Shown: piece after piece, positions 15,988 through 23,672 of the stretch
Layout of the letters: each line of letters opens with the position of its first letter
Numbering within the stretch: the stretch's first letter is position 1
From: Erysipelotrichia bacterium
Lineage (GTDB): Bacteria; Bacillota_I; Bacilli_A; Erysipelotrichales; Erysipelotrichaceae
Assembly (NCBI GenBank): GCA_009916335.1
Contig: SAAR01000001.1
Location: forward strand, 1-61,594
DNA: 61,594 bases
Direction of reading: 5' to 3'
Notes under the pieces: generated by a model
Told to the model about the DNA's origin: nothing
The model's database searches: none
What the model saw: the letters and a program-made list of their open reading frames with translations, nothing else
Translations under genes and position numbers: made by a program

Positions 15988-17148
15988 TTATTTTCCTTCA
16001 TTCTCTAATGTTTTATCAATATCCGCAACTTCTGCTTCTAATTCTTCAATAAACACTTTCTTATCTTCAATAGATGCCATCGCTTCATTAATCGCTCTCT
16101 CACCTAATAAACCAACTATATCATTTTGTATGCGTGTAATTTGTCGCTTCTGATTTTGAATCTGATCTAATTTGCGTGTACGAGCATCTATCATCTTTTG
16201 TTTCCATGATTCATGTTTTTGATCATTGAAATTTCTTAACCCTTCAAAAAAATCGTCCATACATTTGCGGAACACTTGCCAAATCTTATCTTCTTTATCT
16301 TTTCCACAATTACCAATAGTTTTCCACTCATTTGTTAATGCTTTCATCTTTTCCGTATGATTTCGTGTATATTCTCCACTATCTGCAATCGCTCTTGCTT
16401 GTTCCACCAATTGCTTTTTCGCAGCATATTTTTGTGCATGTTGTTCATGTAATGCATCATAGTACTCATTTCTGCGTGTGTAAAATTTTTGTCTATGTTC
16501 ATTGAATGCATCCCACAAAGCATCTTCAAACTCTCTACCAGCACTACCAACTGCTTTCCATTCATCCATCAACGATTTGAAAGCCTCACTTGTTTTTTGT
16601 AAATCTTCATCATCACAAAGTTTGGCAGCTTGTTCGATTAATTGTTGTTTCACTTCTTTTGCATGTGCAAACTTCTCTTTTAACTGTTTATAATGCTCAC
16701 GTTTACGATCGAAAAATGTCTGTCTAGCTTCATTAAATACATTCCATAAAGCATCGTCAAAATCTTTTCCTGCACTACCAATTGCTTTCCACGCATCCAT
16801 CAACGCATTGACTGCTTTTGTGTCATGATTGAAATCATTGGATTTAGACAACTGTTTTGCTTGTTCAACTAATTTTTCTTTTGCTTCCTTATTTGCTTTA
16901 TATCCTTCATTACGCTTACTATAAAAAGCATCAATATAGTGATCAAAAGTTTCTGCTAGTTGATCTTCAAAAGCTGACTCCCAATATGTGATTCTTTTCC
17001 AACGTCTGTTTAAATCAGAAACAACACGCATGTCTACAACACCATCATTTTCTTCTTGTAGTTTCTTAGCTTCCTCAATTAATTCTTGTCGACTTTGAAT
17101 ATCCTCATCATAGTCGCTTACTTCATACATTTCATCATCGTTATACAT
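15988..17148 (-). CDS. DUF349 repeat protein
   Basis: A 386-residue, highly charged helical protein with four DUF349-type repeats of about 75 residues. Each contains a core like WKAIGSAGKDFDDALWNVF followed by FFDRKRE; the first copy is divergent (WKRITYWESAFEDQLAETF), the fourth is WKTIGNCGKDKEDKIWQVF. A coiled-coil tail with IQNQKRQITRIQ ends the protein. No signal peptide or membrane segment. The molecular role of DUF349 proteins is not established; some members have been linked to RNA or replication stress. Single-gene unit with its own terminator. Confidence 0.88.
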   Translation of the reverse strand: MYNDDEMYEVSDYDEDIQSRQELIEEAKKLQEENDGVVDMRVVSDLNRRWKRITYWESAFEDQLAETFDHYIDAFYSKRNEGYKANKEAKEKLVEQAKQLSKSNDFNHDTKAVNALMDAWKAIGSAGKDFDDALWNVFNEARQTFFDRKREHYKQLKEKFAHAKEVKQQLIEQAAKLCDDEDLQKTSEAFKSLMDEWKAVGSAGREFEDALWDAFNEHRQKFYTRRNEYYDALHEQHAQKYAAKKQLVEQARAIADSGEYTRNHTEKMKALTNEWKTIGNCGKDKEDKIWQVFRKCMDDFFEGLRNFNDQKHESWKQKMIDARTRKLDQIQNQKRQITRIQNDIVGLLGERAINEAMASIEDKKVFIEELEAEVADIDKTLENEGK

Positions 17149-17345
17149 AAAATTTATCCCCCTGCAATCGTTTTTTGCTAATTACTCTTAACATAAATTC
17201 TATCGTATTTAGTCAAGAAAAACAATTATAAAACAAAAAATTATGCGAATCCTTTCGACAATTTTCTACTTTCACTTGAAAAAATGATTCATTTATCTCT
17301 TTTTACATTACTTTTCAACAAGCATATCTATTCTCTTCAAGCATA

Positions 17346-17354
17346 TGATATAAT
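17346..17354 (+). promoter_or_regulatory. extended -10 promoter of the HAD-rlmD operon
   Basis: TGATATAAT (TATAAT at 17349-17354) is an extended -10 element; no good -35 is visible. Confidence 0.55.
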
Positions 17355-17380
17355 CATTGTATGGATAAGGAGCAAGCACA

Positions 17381-17992
17381 ATGGTAAAAAATATAGTATT
17401 TGATATTGGTAATGTTGTATTAGAATTTAAACCACATAAATATTTTACAAAGCATTTCGCCAATGATGATGCAAGTGAAAAGATTTGTAAAATGATGATG
17501 TCATCACAAATATGGAAAAACTATGACTTAGGTATTTACAATTTAGAAGATGTTAAAAACGCATTTAAAAAAGAAATGCCATTATATCAAACACAAATCG
17601 ATCAGATGCTATCAATGTGGGTTAAAATATTAGAACCCATTGATTATACATTAGAAAAAATGCAGATGTTGAAGAAACAAGGATATGGTATTTATTTACT
17701 ATCTAATTTAAATAAAGAAGCATTTGAATATATTAAAAAGAGATATTTTATTTTTGATTTTGCAGATGGTTATATTGTATCCTTTCAAGAACAATTAGCT
17801 AAGCCAGATAAAGCGATTTATGAATTACTTTGTAATCGTTATCAATTACTTCCACAAGAATGTGTATTTATTGATGATCTAAAAGAAAATGTAGAGGCCG
17901 CCATACATTATCAAATGCATGGTATACATTTTATTGATGAAAAACAGGTCAATGAACAATTAGAACAATTATTAATGGAGAAAACATGTTAA
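17381..17992 (+). CDS. HAD-IA family hydrolase (YihX-like)
   Basis: A 203-residue haloacid-dehalogenase-like phosphatase. Motif I is VFDIGNVVLEF (nucleophile Asp; the second Asp is replaced by Gly as in YihX-type members), motif II LLSNLN, motif III Lys in LAKPDKAIYE and motif IV CVFIDDLKENV. A helical cap lies between motifs I and II. YihX dephosphorylates alpha-glucose-1-phosphate; the substrate here is unknown. It overlaps the methyltransferase gene by 7 bases, so the pair is co-translated. Confidence 0.9.
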   Translation: MVKNIVFDIGNVVLEFKPHKYFTKHFANDDASEKICKMMMSSQIWKNYDLGIYNLEDVKNAFKKEMPLYQTQIDQMLSMWVKILEPIDYTLEKMQMLKKQGYGIYLLSNLNKEAFEYIKKRYFIFDFADGYIVSFQEQLAKPDKAIYELLCNRYQLLPQECVFIDDLKENVEAAIHYQMHGIHFIDEKQVNEQLEQLLMEKTC

Positions 17993-19338
17993 AGAAAAAA
18001 GAGCGAATTAAAGGGAAAATCACACATATTTCCAATAATGGAAGTGGTCTTTTCTTTTATGGAAAAGATAAAATTATTGTCCGTAATGTTTTATTAGGTG
18101 AAGTTGTAGAAGTAGAAGTAATAAAAAAAGTAAAAGAGGGGTATGCTTGTCAATTAATGAAACTTGTAACTGCCTCTAAACAAAGAGTGAAAGTAAAATG
18201 TCCGTATTATCAACAATGTGGTAGCTGTCATTTATTGCATGTTGACTACAAACATCAATTACAGATGAAGAAACAAATGATTGTGGATATGGTAAACAAA
18301 GAAAAGTTAAAGCAGATGAAAGTGCAGGATTGTATCGGAATGAGTAATCCTTATGCCTATCGCAATAAAATTATTATTTCTTTTGGGAAAAAGAAGAAAG
18401 AAGTAGTTGCTGGCTTTTATGGCGAATATTCACATCATATCATACCCATTAAAAATTGCTTATTGCATGAAGATTATGTAAATCATTTAATTGAAGATAT
18501 TAAGCAATTAGTCAAACGCTGTCGCATAGAAGTGTTTGACGAGGATAGAGGAACAGGTTTTTTACGTCATATTTTAATTCGTAGAGGTGTAGAAACGAAT
18601 CAAACATTGCTTGTTTTAGTAGGGGCAGAAAAAATATTCAAAGCAAAAAACAACTTTATCAAAGAGCTGAAAAAATTACACCCAGAAATAAATAGTGTCA
18701 TTTTCAATTATAATCCTAGAAAAACCAGTGTTGTCTTAGGGAATCATGAACAAGTGTTATATGGCAAAGGCTACATAGAAGATATCTTATGTGGGAAACG
18801 TTTTAAAATTTCTAGTCAATCCTTTTATCAAATCAATCATGAACAATGTGAGAAACTCTACAATAAAGCGTTATCACTATTAACACTGAATGGGAAAGAA
18901 AAAATTGTCGATGCATATTGTGGAATCGGTACAATTGGAATCATTGCATCTGATCAAGTCAAACAGGTGTATGGAGTAGAGATTAATAAAGATGCCATTA
19001 AAGATGCGACTATGAATGCGAAAATGAATCAAATTAGCAATGTTACTTTCAAATGTGATGATGCTGGTAAATTTATGGTAAATCTAGCTAGCGAAAAGCG
19101 TAAAATTGATGTTGTAATTATGGATCCTGCAAGAGAAGGTAGTGATGAGAATTTCTTGTCATCTTTGGTAAAACTGGCACCTAAGCAAGTCGTATACATA
19201 TCTTGTAATCCACAAACGCAAATAAGAGATATTAAATATTTATATAAATATGGATATACATGCAAAGAAATGTTCTTATACGATTTATTTCCTAATACTT
19301 TTCATGTGGAAAGTGTGTGTCTGCTAGTAAGAAAATAA
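17986..19338 (+). CDS. rlmD: 23S rRNA (uracil-5-)-methyltransferase, RlmD/RlmCD/TrmA family
   Basis: A 450-residue SAM-dependent enzyme: N-terminal TRAM RNA-binding domain (residues 1-60), an iron-sulfur cysteine cluster (CPYYQQCGSCH), the SAM site VDAYCGIGTIGI and MDPAREGSDE. The catalytic Cys is in VYISCNPQ near residue 406, and the C-terminus is FHVESVCLLVRK. It methylates uracils in 23S rRNA (U747 and/or U1939); the exact base cannot be told from sequence. The gene end is notable: a 15-bp piece of the last codons (19302-19316) is repeated at 23080 within a second rlmD 3' end, indicating that a mobile element has integrated here and replaced the last codons. Confidence 0.93.
   Translation: MLKKKERIKGKITHISNNGSGLFFYGKDKIIVRNVLLGEVVEVEVIKKVKEGYACQLMKLVTASKQRVKVKCPYYQQCGSCHLLHVDYKHQLQMKKQMIVDMVNKEKLKQMKVQDCIGMSNPYAYRNKIIISFGKKKKEVVAGFYGEYSHHIIPIKNCLLHEDYVNHLIEDIKQLVKRCRIEVFDEDRGTGFLRHILIRRGVETNQTLLVLVGAEKIFKAKNNFIKELKKLHPEINSVIFNYNPRKTSVVLGNHEQVLYGKGYIEDILCGKRFKISSQSFYQINHEQCEKLYNKALSLLTLNGKEKIVDAYCGIGTIGIIASDQVKQVYGVEINKDAIKDATMNAKMNQISNVTFKCDDAGKFMVNLASEKRKIDVVIMDPAREGSDENFLSSLVKLAPKQVVYISCNPQTQIRDIKYLYKYGYTCKEMFLYDLFPNTFHVESVCLLVRK
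19302..19316. repeat. left copy of a 15-bp direct repeat (att-like) in rlmD
   Basis: TCATGTGGAAAGTGT, encoding HVESV of RlmD, recurs exactly at 23080-23094. Together they bracket 3.8 kb of accessory DNA. Confidence 0.65.
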
Positions 19339-19439
19339 AAGTGCAAACAGACCGATAACAAAAAGCTTTTTGACACTTTTTGATAAGTAAAAATGAAAGC
19401 AGTTAAAAATGGGGTGCAACTGCTACTAAATGCTATTTT

Positions 19440-19470
19440 GCCTGATTTTTAATCAAAGTCAGGCTTTTCT
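19440..19470 (+). terminator. intrinsic terminator downstream of rlmD
   Basis: GCCTGA (19440-19445) pairs with TCAGGC (19459-19464), with inner GATT/AATC pairs, followed by TTTTCTT. Two other small stems (GCAGTT/AACTGC at 19399-19423 and the palindrome AAAAAGCTTTTT at 19361) precede it. Confidence 0.65.
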
Positions 19471-19532
19471 TATACCATTTCCATGCTTCAATGTTCAGAA
19501 AACAAAGATATGAAAATGATATGTTATTTTAT

Positions 19533-19540
19533 GGTATAAT
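19533..19540 (+). promoter_or_regulatory. extended -10 promoter of the Fic gene
   Basis: TGGTATAAT places TATAAT at 19535-19540; an AAAGGAG ribosome binding site follows, and the ATG is at 19568. Confidence 0.6.
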
Positions 19541-19567
19541 AAACATAGTTAAGAAAGGAGTGGAATT

Positions 19568-20323
19568 ATGATTATAGATGTAAAAACTATACAATTTTTA
19601 AAAAATACTCCAAATTCAGCATATCAATCAGTAAAGACAGAGTTCTTGTATCATTCCAATAAATTAGAAGGAAGCACCTTTAGTAAAGAAAACTTAGAAA
19701 AATATTTAAACGAAAAAATCATTGAAGGCAGTCATAAAATTGATGATGTATTGGAAACAACGAACTCAACAGATGTTTTTGATTATGCAGTGGAAACATT
19801 AGATGAGGCTTTAAGTAAAAGGCTTATTTTAGATTTTCATAGAATATTGAAAGATAGAACATTAGACCATGAAAGAGGATTTGCAGGTTGCTGGAAAAAG
19901 ATTCCAAATCAAATCTCAGGCGTAGATTTAAAACTAGCTGAGCCATGGGAAGTTGAGGTGCGAATTGAAAAATTGATACAGGAGTGGAATGATTCTCAAA
20001 AAGGCCTTGAGGATATTGTAAAATTCCATGCAAGATTTGAAAATATTCACCCTTTTCAAGACGGAAATGGAAGAATTGGCCGTTTCTTAATGCTGAAACA
20101 ATGTATTGAAAATGGTATTGATTTAATTATGATTGATGATGCTTATTCAAAAGAATACAAGAAAGCTTTATACCAAGCACAAAAGAATCAATACTATGAT
20201 GAATTAAAAGAGATCTTTATAAATTGTCAAGATCGATTAAATGGAAAATTAGAATTCTTGCAACAAACACTTGATTATATCCAAAAATATGATGTGGATA
20301 TGAATCCTAATGAATCAATGTAA
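19568..20323 (+). CDS. Fic domain protein with N-terminal inhibitory motif
   Basis: A 251-residue Fic protein. The active-site loop HPFQDGNGRIGR starts at about residue 160 and matches HPFx(D/E)GNGRxxR completely, so it is predicted competent for AMPylation of a target hydroxyl (or de-AMPylation). Near residue 30 the motif SNKLEG fits (S/T)xxxE(G/N), the intramolecular inhibitory helix of class II Fic proteins, in which Glu blocks ATP binding. This explains the lack of a separate antitoxin gene. No HTH or targeting domain is present. It lies inside the rlmD integration segment, so it is probably acquired cargo. Its 3' neighbour is the left end of an IS200/IS605 element. Confidence 0.92.
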   Translation: MIIDVKTIQFLKNTPNSAYQSVKTEFLYHSNKLEGSTFSKENLEKYLNEKIIEGSHKIDDVLETTNSTDVFDYAVETLDEALSKRLILDFHRILKDRTLDHERGFAGCWKKIPNQISGVDLKLAEPWEVEVRIEKLIQEWNDSQKGLEDIVKFHARFENIHPFQDGNGRIGRFLMLKQCIENGIDLIMIDDAYSKEYKKALYQAQKNQYYDELKEIFINCQDRLNGKLEFLQQTLDYIQKYDVDMNPNESM

Positions 20324-20352
20324 GTCAAATGTAGAACAAAATTGTAATTCCA

Positions 20353-20402
20353 ACAATCGAAGATTGTAAATCTCTTGTTAAAGCTAGACAACTAAGAGAT
20401 TT
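20353..20402 (+). repeat. stem-loop cluster, presumed left end of the IS element
   Basis: ACAATC-GAA-GATTGT (20353-20367) is followed by a long stem AAATCTCTTGTT (20368-20379) with AAC-T-AAGAGATTT (20390-20402, one bulge). Hairpins at the left end are the TnpA recognition feature in this IS family. An open frame of 34 codons without a start also runs through here (20335-20439) and is probably incidental. Confidence 0.55.
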
Positions 20403-20442
20403 GGGACTGCAAATTTTACAGGAACAAGGAGAGAATTAAGCC

Positions 20443-20628
20443 ATGGCACGACCAAAATCAAATAATGTACAAATAAATATTTCTATTCCCTTAGAATGGA
20501 AAGTTGAACTCGAAAATTTCGCTCGTATCTATTCTGTTGAAGAAGGCGAAACAATTACATTCCTCGATTTAATGCGTAGAGGTATACGGGAGAAATATCA
20601 ATTAGGAGAGCAAGACAATGAGTTCTGA
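20443..20628 (+). CDS. small ribbon-helix-helix-like protein of the IS element
   Basis: A 61-residue protein: MARPKSNNVQINISIPLEWK followed by a helix-turn-helix stretch with FLDLMRRGIREKY. The short beta strand (QINISI) followed by two helices is the ribbon-helix-helix (MetJ/Arc) layout used by small DNA-binding regulators. The gene overlaps the start of tnpA by 11 bases, so it is translated as part of the transposon operon. It may autoregulate transposition or act as a DNA-binding accessory factor; both are inference. Ribosome binding site AAGGAG lies 11 bases upstream. Confidence 0.75.
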   Translation: MARPKSNNVQINISIPLEWKVELENFARIYSVEEGETITFLDLMRRGIREKYQLGEQDNEF

Positions 20629-21037
20629 AAATGAGCAATATCATAGTGCTTCACATTGCAAGTATTTAACTCAATATCATATTATCTGGTGTCCTAAATT
20701 TAGATATTCCATATTGAAAAATGGAGTCGATATAACTCTGAAACAGATATTATCTAATATTTGTGAAAAATATGATTATACAATAAAGGCTTTAGAAGTA
20801 ATGCCAGACCATATTCATGTATTTGTAGATTGTCCACAAACGGTAGCACCATGTGATATAGCGAGAACACTTAAATCCATAAGTGCCATAGAACTATTTA
20901 AGGTATATCCGCAATTAAAACAATTCTATGCAAGGTGTGGAAAATTGTGGTCTAATGGATATTTTGTATCTACCATAGGACATATAAGTGAAGCTACTGT
21001 TAAAAAATATATAGAGGAACAAAAAAATGCAGATTAA
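20618..21037 (+). CDS. tnpA: IS200/IS605 family Y1 transposase TnpA
   Basis: A 139-residue HUH nuclease. The metal-binding HUH motif is in MPDHIHVFVDC, and the catalytic Tyr (about residue 130) is in the terminal helix EATVKKYIEEQ, preceded by the family signature LWSNGYFVSTIG. It cuts and rejoins single-stranded element ends at hairpins. Length is normal for the family. It overlaps the RHH gene by 11 bases and tnpB by 11 bases, consistent with a single polycistronic unit. Confidence 0.95.
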   Translation: MSSENEQYHSASHCKYLTQYHIIWCPKFRYSILKNGVDITLKQILSNICEKYDYTIKALEVMPDHIHVFVDCPQTVAPCDIARTLKSISAIELFKVYPQLKQFYARCGKLWSNGYFVSTIGHISEATVKKYIEEQKNAD

Positions 21038-22664
21038 CCAAAACACAGAGCAAACTGAATATAAACAAATACTTAAAGCCTATCATAAACTTTCCGATAG
21101 GCATGTTTTGGTACTTGAAGCAGATTTGTCTTATCAAGATAAATGTAAAATATTTCATTATGCCAATTTGGAGCGAAAAGCAGGTAATGAATTAGTATCT
21201 ATAATGAAAAACAATTATGGACAGCTTATTCGTGCTAAAAAGTATCGTAAATTAAAAGCATTGTATGGTAAATATGCAAATGCAGATAATAAGAAAAACT
21301 GCAAATTTATAACAAATCAACTTAATGAGTTGCAAAAACAGTACAATGTAACTTGGGATTTTTGTAGAACTTCTATGATACCAATAGGTAAAAAATATGG
21401 GATAGATGCTATTTTTGCTCTTACTAAAGCAGAGGATATATGGCGTGCCATTGAAAAATGCTTATATTCCGATGGTAATACAATCCACTTTTCTAAACGT
21501 GAAGATTTACCTAATATCAGGGCAAAACAATCCAATCGTGGTATTGTAATTAGTTCTGCTGATAATAAGTTACAATTCAAATTCAACGGAATAAAATTTG
21601 GTACTCTTATCAAAGATAGGTTTGAAAATGATGAAGTTAATGCTATTTTAGATTATCTTTCAGAACCAGAGATAAAAGATAAATTAGCAATAGAAACATT
21701 ACAAGCAGAAGGTATTTGTATTAACACATATAGACCCTGCTATGCCACTCTTGTTTGCAAAAAGATAAGGGGTAAACTTCGTGTTTATGTGCATATCACA
21801 ATCGAAGGTTTATCAAAATCCAAGTATGATAGATTGGGTAATCCAAAGCATAAATTAGGTAAAGGTATTGTAGGTTGCGATATAGGAACACAGACTATTG
21901 CTTATACTTCTGACACAGAGGTAGGTCTTAAAAATTTAGCTGAAAGAGGTACTTCTATCACAATTAACGAAAGAAAAGAACGACTTATCTATCGTGCTAT
22001 GGACAGGTCAAGACGAGCAACAAATCAACAAAACTATAATTCTGATGGTACGATTAAGAAAGGTCATAAAATTTGGAATTATTCAAATAGATACAAAAAA
22101 CTGAAAGCAAAACATACGGAATTATGTCGTATCAATGCTATAAACAGACACCTCGCAATTAACGAAGATGTAAACTACATAAGAAGTCTTGGAGATATGT
22201 TTGTAACTGAACCTAAAAATGCTAAGAAGCTTCAAAAACGAGCTAAAAATACCACTTTCAATAGCAAAGGTAAATGTAATCGTAAAAAGCGTTTTGGCAA
22301 GTCTATAAAAAATAGGTGTTGTGGGTATTTTCAATCTCAAGTTGAAAAGAAATTTAAGTGTACAAATGGCACCTATATAGAAGTGCCAAATGATTACAGA
22401 GCAAGTCAGTATGACCATACTGCGGATGATTTTATTAAAAAGAAATTATCAGATAGAATGTATAAACTTTCTGATGGTACAATAGTACAAAGAGATTGGT
22501 ATTCTTCATATTTGCTATACAACATAGATGACATAAACAAAACAATAGATAAAGATAAATGTATTTCAAATTTTGAACAACAATATAACAAAGAAAAAGC
22601 CCTAATCGAATGGATTAAAGCAAATAACATAAAAGTATTAAATAGTGGAATTAAAGCATCTTAA
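21027..22664 (+). CDS. tnpB: divergent TnpB-family RNA-guided nuclease lacking the zinc finger
   Basis: A 545-residue protein, longer than ordinary TnpB (about 350-450). RuvC-I is GIVGCDIGTQTIAYTS (Asp near 285), RuvC-II is MFVTEPKNAKKL (Glu near 395) and RuvC-III is VQRDWYSSYLL (Asp near 490), so the catalytic triad is complete. The usual CxxC...CxxC zinc finger between RuvC-II and RuvC-III is missing: ASQYDHTADDFIKKKLSDR contains no cysteine. The long N-terminal part is helical. TnpB proteins cut DNA guided by a right-end-derived RNA and promote element retention. A divergent zinc-less branch exists in Clostridia by my recollection; whether it uses a guide RNA in the same way is unknown to me. 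Confidence 0.9.
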   Translation: MQINQNTEQTEYKQILKAYHKLSDRHVLVLEADLSYQDKCKIFHYANLERKAGNELVSIMKNNYGQLIRAKKYRKLKALYGKYANADNKKNCKFITNQLNELQKQYNVTWDFCRTSMIPIGKKYGIDAIFALTKAEDIWRAIEKCLYSDGNTIHFSKREDLPNIRAKQSNRGIVISSADNKLQFKFNGIKFGTLIKDRFENDEVNAILDYLSEPEIKDKLAIETLQAEGICINTYRPCYATLVCKKIRGKLRVYVHITIEGLSKSKYDRLGNPKHKLGKGIVGCDIGTQTIAYTSDTEVGLKNLAERGTSITINERKERLIYRAMDRSRRATNQQNYNSDGTIKKGHKIWNYSNRYKKLKAKHTELCRINAINRHLAINEDVNYIRSLGDMFVTEPKNAKKLQKRAKNTTFNSKGKCNRKKRFGKSIKNRCCGYFQSQVEKKFKCTNGTYIEVPNDYRASQYDHTADDFIKKKLSDRMYKLSDGTIVQRDWYSSYLLYNIDDINKTIDKDKCISNFEQQYNKEKALIEWIKANNIKVLNSGIKAS

Positions 22665-22831
22665 CTAAATACAATAAGGGAGATTGACTATGTTCCCTGT
22701 GGAAACACAAAAACAATCGATAATGTGGTCAATGGACTGCTTGATTGTAGAGTTCACTGCTCTGGCAGAAAGACAGTATTCCAAAGTCTGAAAATGATGT
22801 ACGATTACTGCAAAATGTCACCAGTCAGAAC
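22665..22831 (+). ncRNA. candidate TnpB guide-RNA scaffold (reRNA/omegaRNA)
   Basis: The 167 bases between the tnpB stop and the right-end hairpin have no coding frame but contain several short complementary segments (for example TTCC-CTGT-GGAA at 22693-22704). In studied TnpB systems the guide scaffold overlaps the 3' part of tnpB and the right end, with the guide taken from flanking DNA. Position supports the call; structure was not computed. Confidence 0.4.
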
Positions 22832-22851
22832 CTCCACAGCTTGCTGTGGAG
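22832..22851 (+). repeat. right-end hairpin of the IS element
   Basis: CTCCACAGC (22832-22840) and GCTGTGGAG (22843-22851) form a perfect 9-bp stem with a two-base loop, followed by AGTAGTCA. This is the form of a Y1-transposase right-end recognition hairpin. Confidence 0.65.
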
Positions 22852-22858
22852 AGTAGTC

Positions 22859-22984
22859 AGCTATGAAGATAAAATTTGGTATGGTAGAGTATATCAAAAT
22901 ATTAGAAATAAATACTTTATAGATGGAAAAAAACCAGATGAGATAGTAAGTGAATTGATGGAACAGTTTCAAATTAAAAGTTAA
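22859..22984 (+). pseudogene. C-terminal fragment of an unknown protein
   Basis: An open frame without start codon encodes 41 residues beginning SYEDKIWYGRVYQNIRNKYF and ending at TAA 22982-22984. Its composition (Tyr/Asp/Lys/Glu mix, amphipathic end) looks like real protein, and it begins exactly where the IS right end stops. It is probably the tail of a gene truncated by the insertion. I do not recognise the family. Confidence 0.45.
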
Positions 22985-23071
22985 AATAAAATTATGATAT
23001 ACATAAAACGATAAAGCTCTCGTGTAGTATAGATTAAATATTGAAGTTTTAGAGATCTGTATAACTTTAAA

Positions 23072-23122
23072 CATTCGAGTCATGTGGAAAGTGTTTGCTT
23101 GATGGTTCGAAAAGAGAATTAA
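23072..23122 (+). pseudogene. detached 3' end of an rlmD gene
   Basis: The frame SHVESVCLMVRKEN followed by TAA is the C-terminus of an RlmD-type methyltransferase (compare FHVESVCLLVRK at the end of the intact gene). Nothing upstream in frame resembles the enzyme. It carries the second copy of the 15-bp repeat. This is the displaced original gene end expected after integration of an element into rlmD. Confidence 0.7.
23080..23094. repeat. right copy of the 15-bp direct repeat (att-like)
   Basis: Identical to 19302-19316; lies inside the detached rlmD 3' end. Confidence 0.65.
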
Positions 23123-23157
23123 AAACACCGAAAAACAATATAATTAACATTCGTTAA

Positions 23158-23604
23158 AAGCATCTTACAAGAATTGAAGCAGACGTTAAAGAACAGGCAG
23201 AAAGAATCCTTTCCACACTAGGCATTTCTGCTTCTAACGCTATCAATATGTTTTATAAACAGATGATTCTTCAAAGATGACTTCCATTTGAAGTGAAAAT
23301 CCCATCAACAAGACCTGTAGATAGGAATGCTTTATCACAGGAAGAAATGAAAAAATATCAATGTCCTTATTGTGAATATTTTACCTATCATGTTTTAGCA
23401 GATGAAGATTGTGGGTATATTTTTCCTGTTTGTTTTTGGGAGAATGACCCATTCATTACTTCTAATAATGAACCAAGTGACTCTAATCATGGAACGATAC
23501 TAAAAGAAGCAAAATCCAATTTCTCGCAATTTGGTGTTTGTGAAAAAGAAATGTTATATCACGTTCGCCTCTCACCACCAAAATGCAGTGAAAAAAGCCT
23601 ATGA
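23158..23604 (+). pseudogene. decayed DinJ/RelB antitoxin fused in frame to a CPCC-type domain
   Basis: The first part has no start codon. It reads TRIEADVKEQAERILSTLGI, SNAINMFYKQMILQR, stop (TGA 23278-23280), LPFEVKIPSTRPVDRNALSQEEM. That is a RelB/DinJ antitoxin with one in-frame stop where Gly is usual. Without a break the frame continues into YQCPYCEYFTYHVLADEDCG and FPVCFWENDPF, a cysteine-rich domain of the CPCC family (CPxC...CPVCFWEDD), ending at 23604. A GTG at 23293 or ATG at 23347 could still start the cysteine-rich part. No RelE/YafQ toxin gene is adjacent. The junction looks like a deletion that joined two genes. Confidence 0.7.
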
Positions 23605-23672
23605 CAAACGAATGAATTTGTATGCATACTTTTTTCTTGTTTTATACTTTTAACCTAACAAAGCAAGAGCTA

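Larger units (their letters stand above)
20335..22858 (+). mobile_element. IS200/IS605-type element with RHH, tnpA and tnpB genes
   Basis: Three tightly overlapping genes (RHH protein, Y1 transposase, TnpB) lie between a hairpin-rich left end (20341-20402) and a right-end hairpin (22832-22851). IS200/IS605 elements move as single strands, have no inverted repeats and use subterminal hairpins at both ends, which is what is seen. The exact ends are approximate because cleavage sites cannot be read without an empty site. tnpA and tnpB are intact, so the element may be active. It sits behind the fic gene and next to decayed coding fragments. Confidence 0.8.

Noticed and set aside
15988..17148. 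Tandem DNA repeat in the DUF349 gene
   Set aside because: The periodicity is at the protein level (four diverged 75-residue domains), not a near-identical DNA repeat.
20335..20439. 34-codon open frame (ending LQILQEQGEN) before the RHH gene
   Set aside because: No start codon, and it coincides with strong hairpins typical of the IS left end. It could be the tail of an interrupted gene, but there is no homology I can name.
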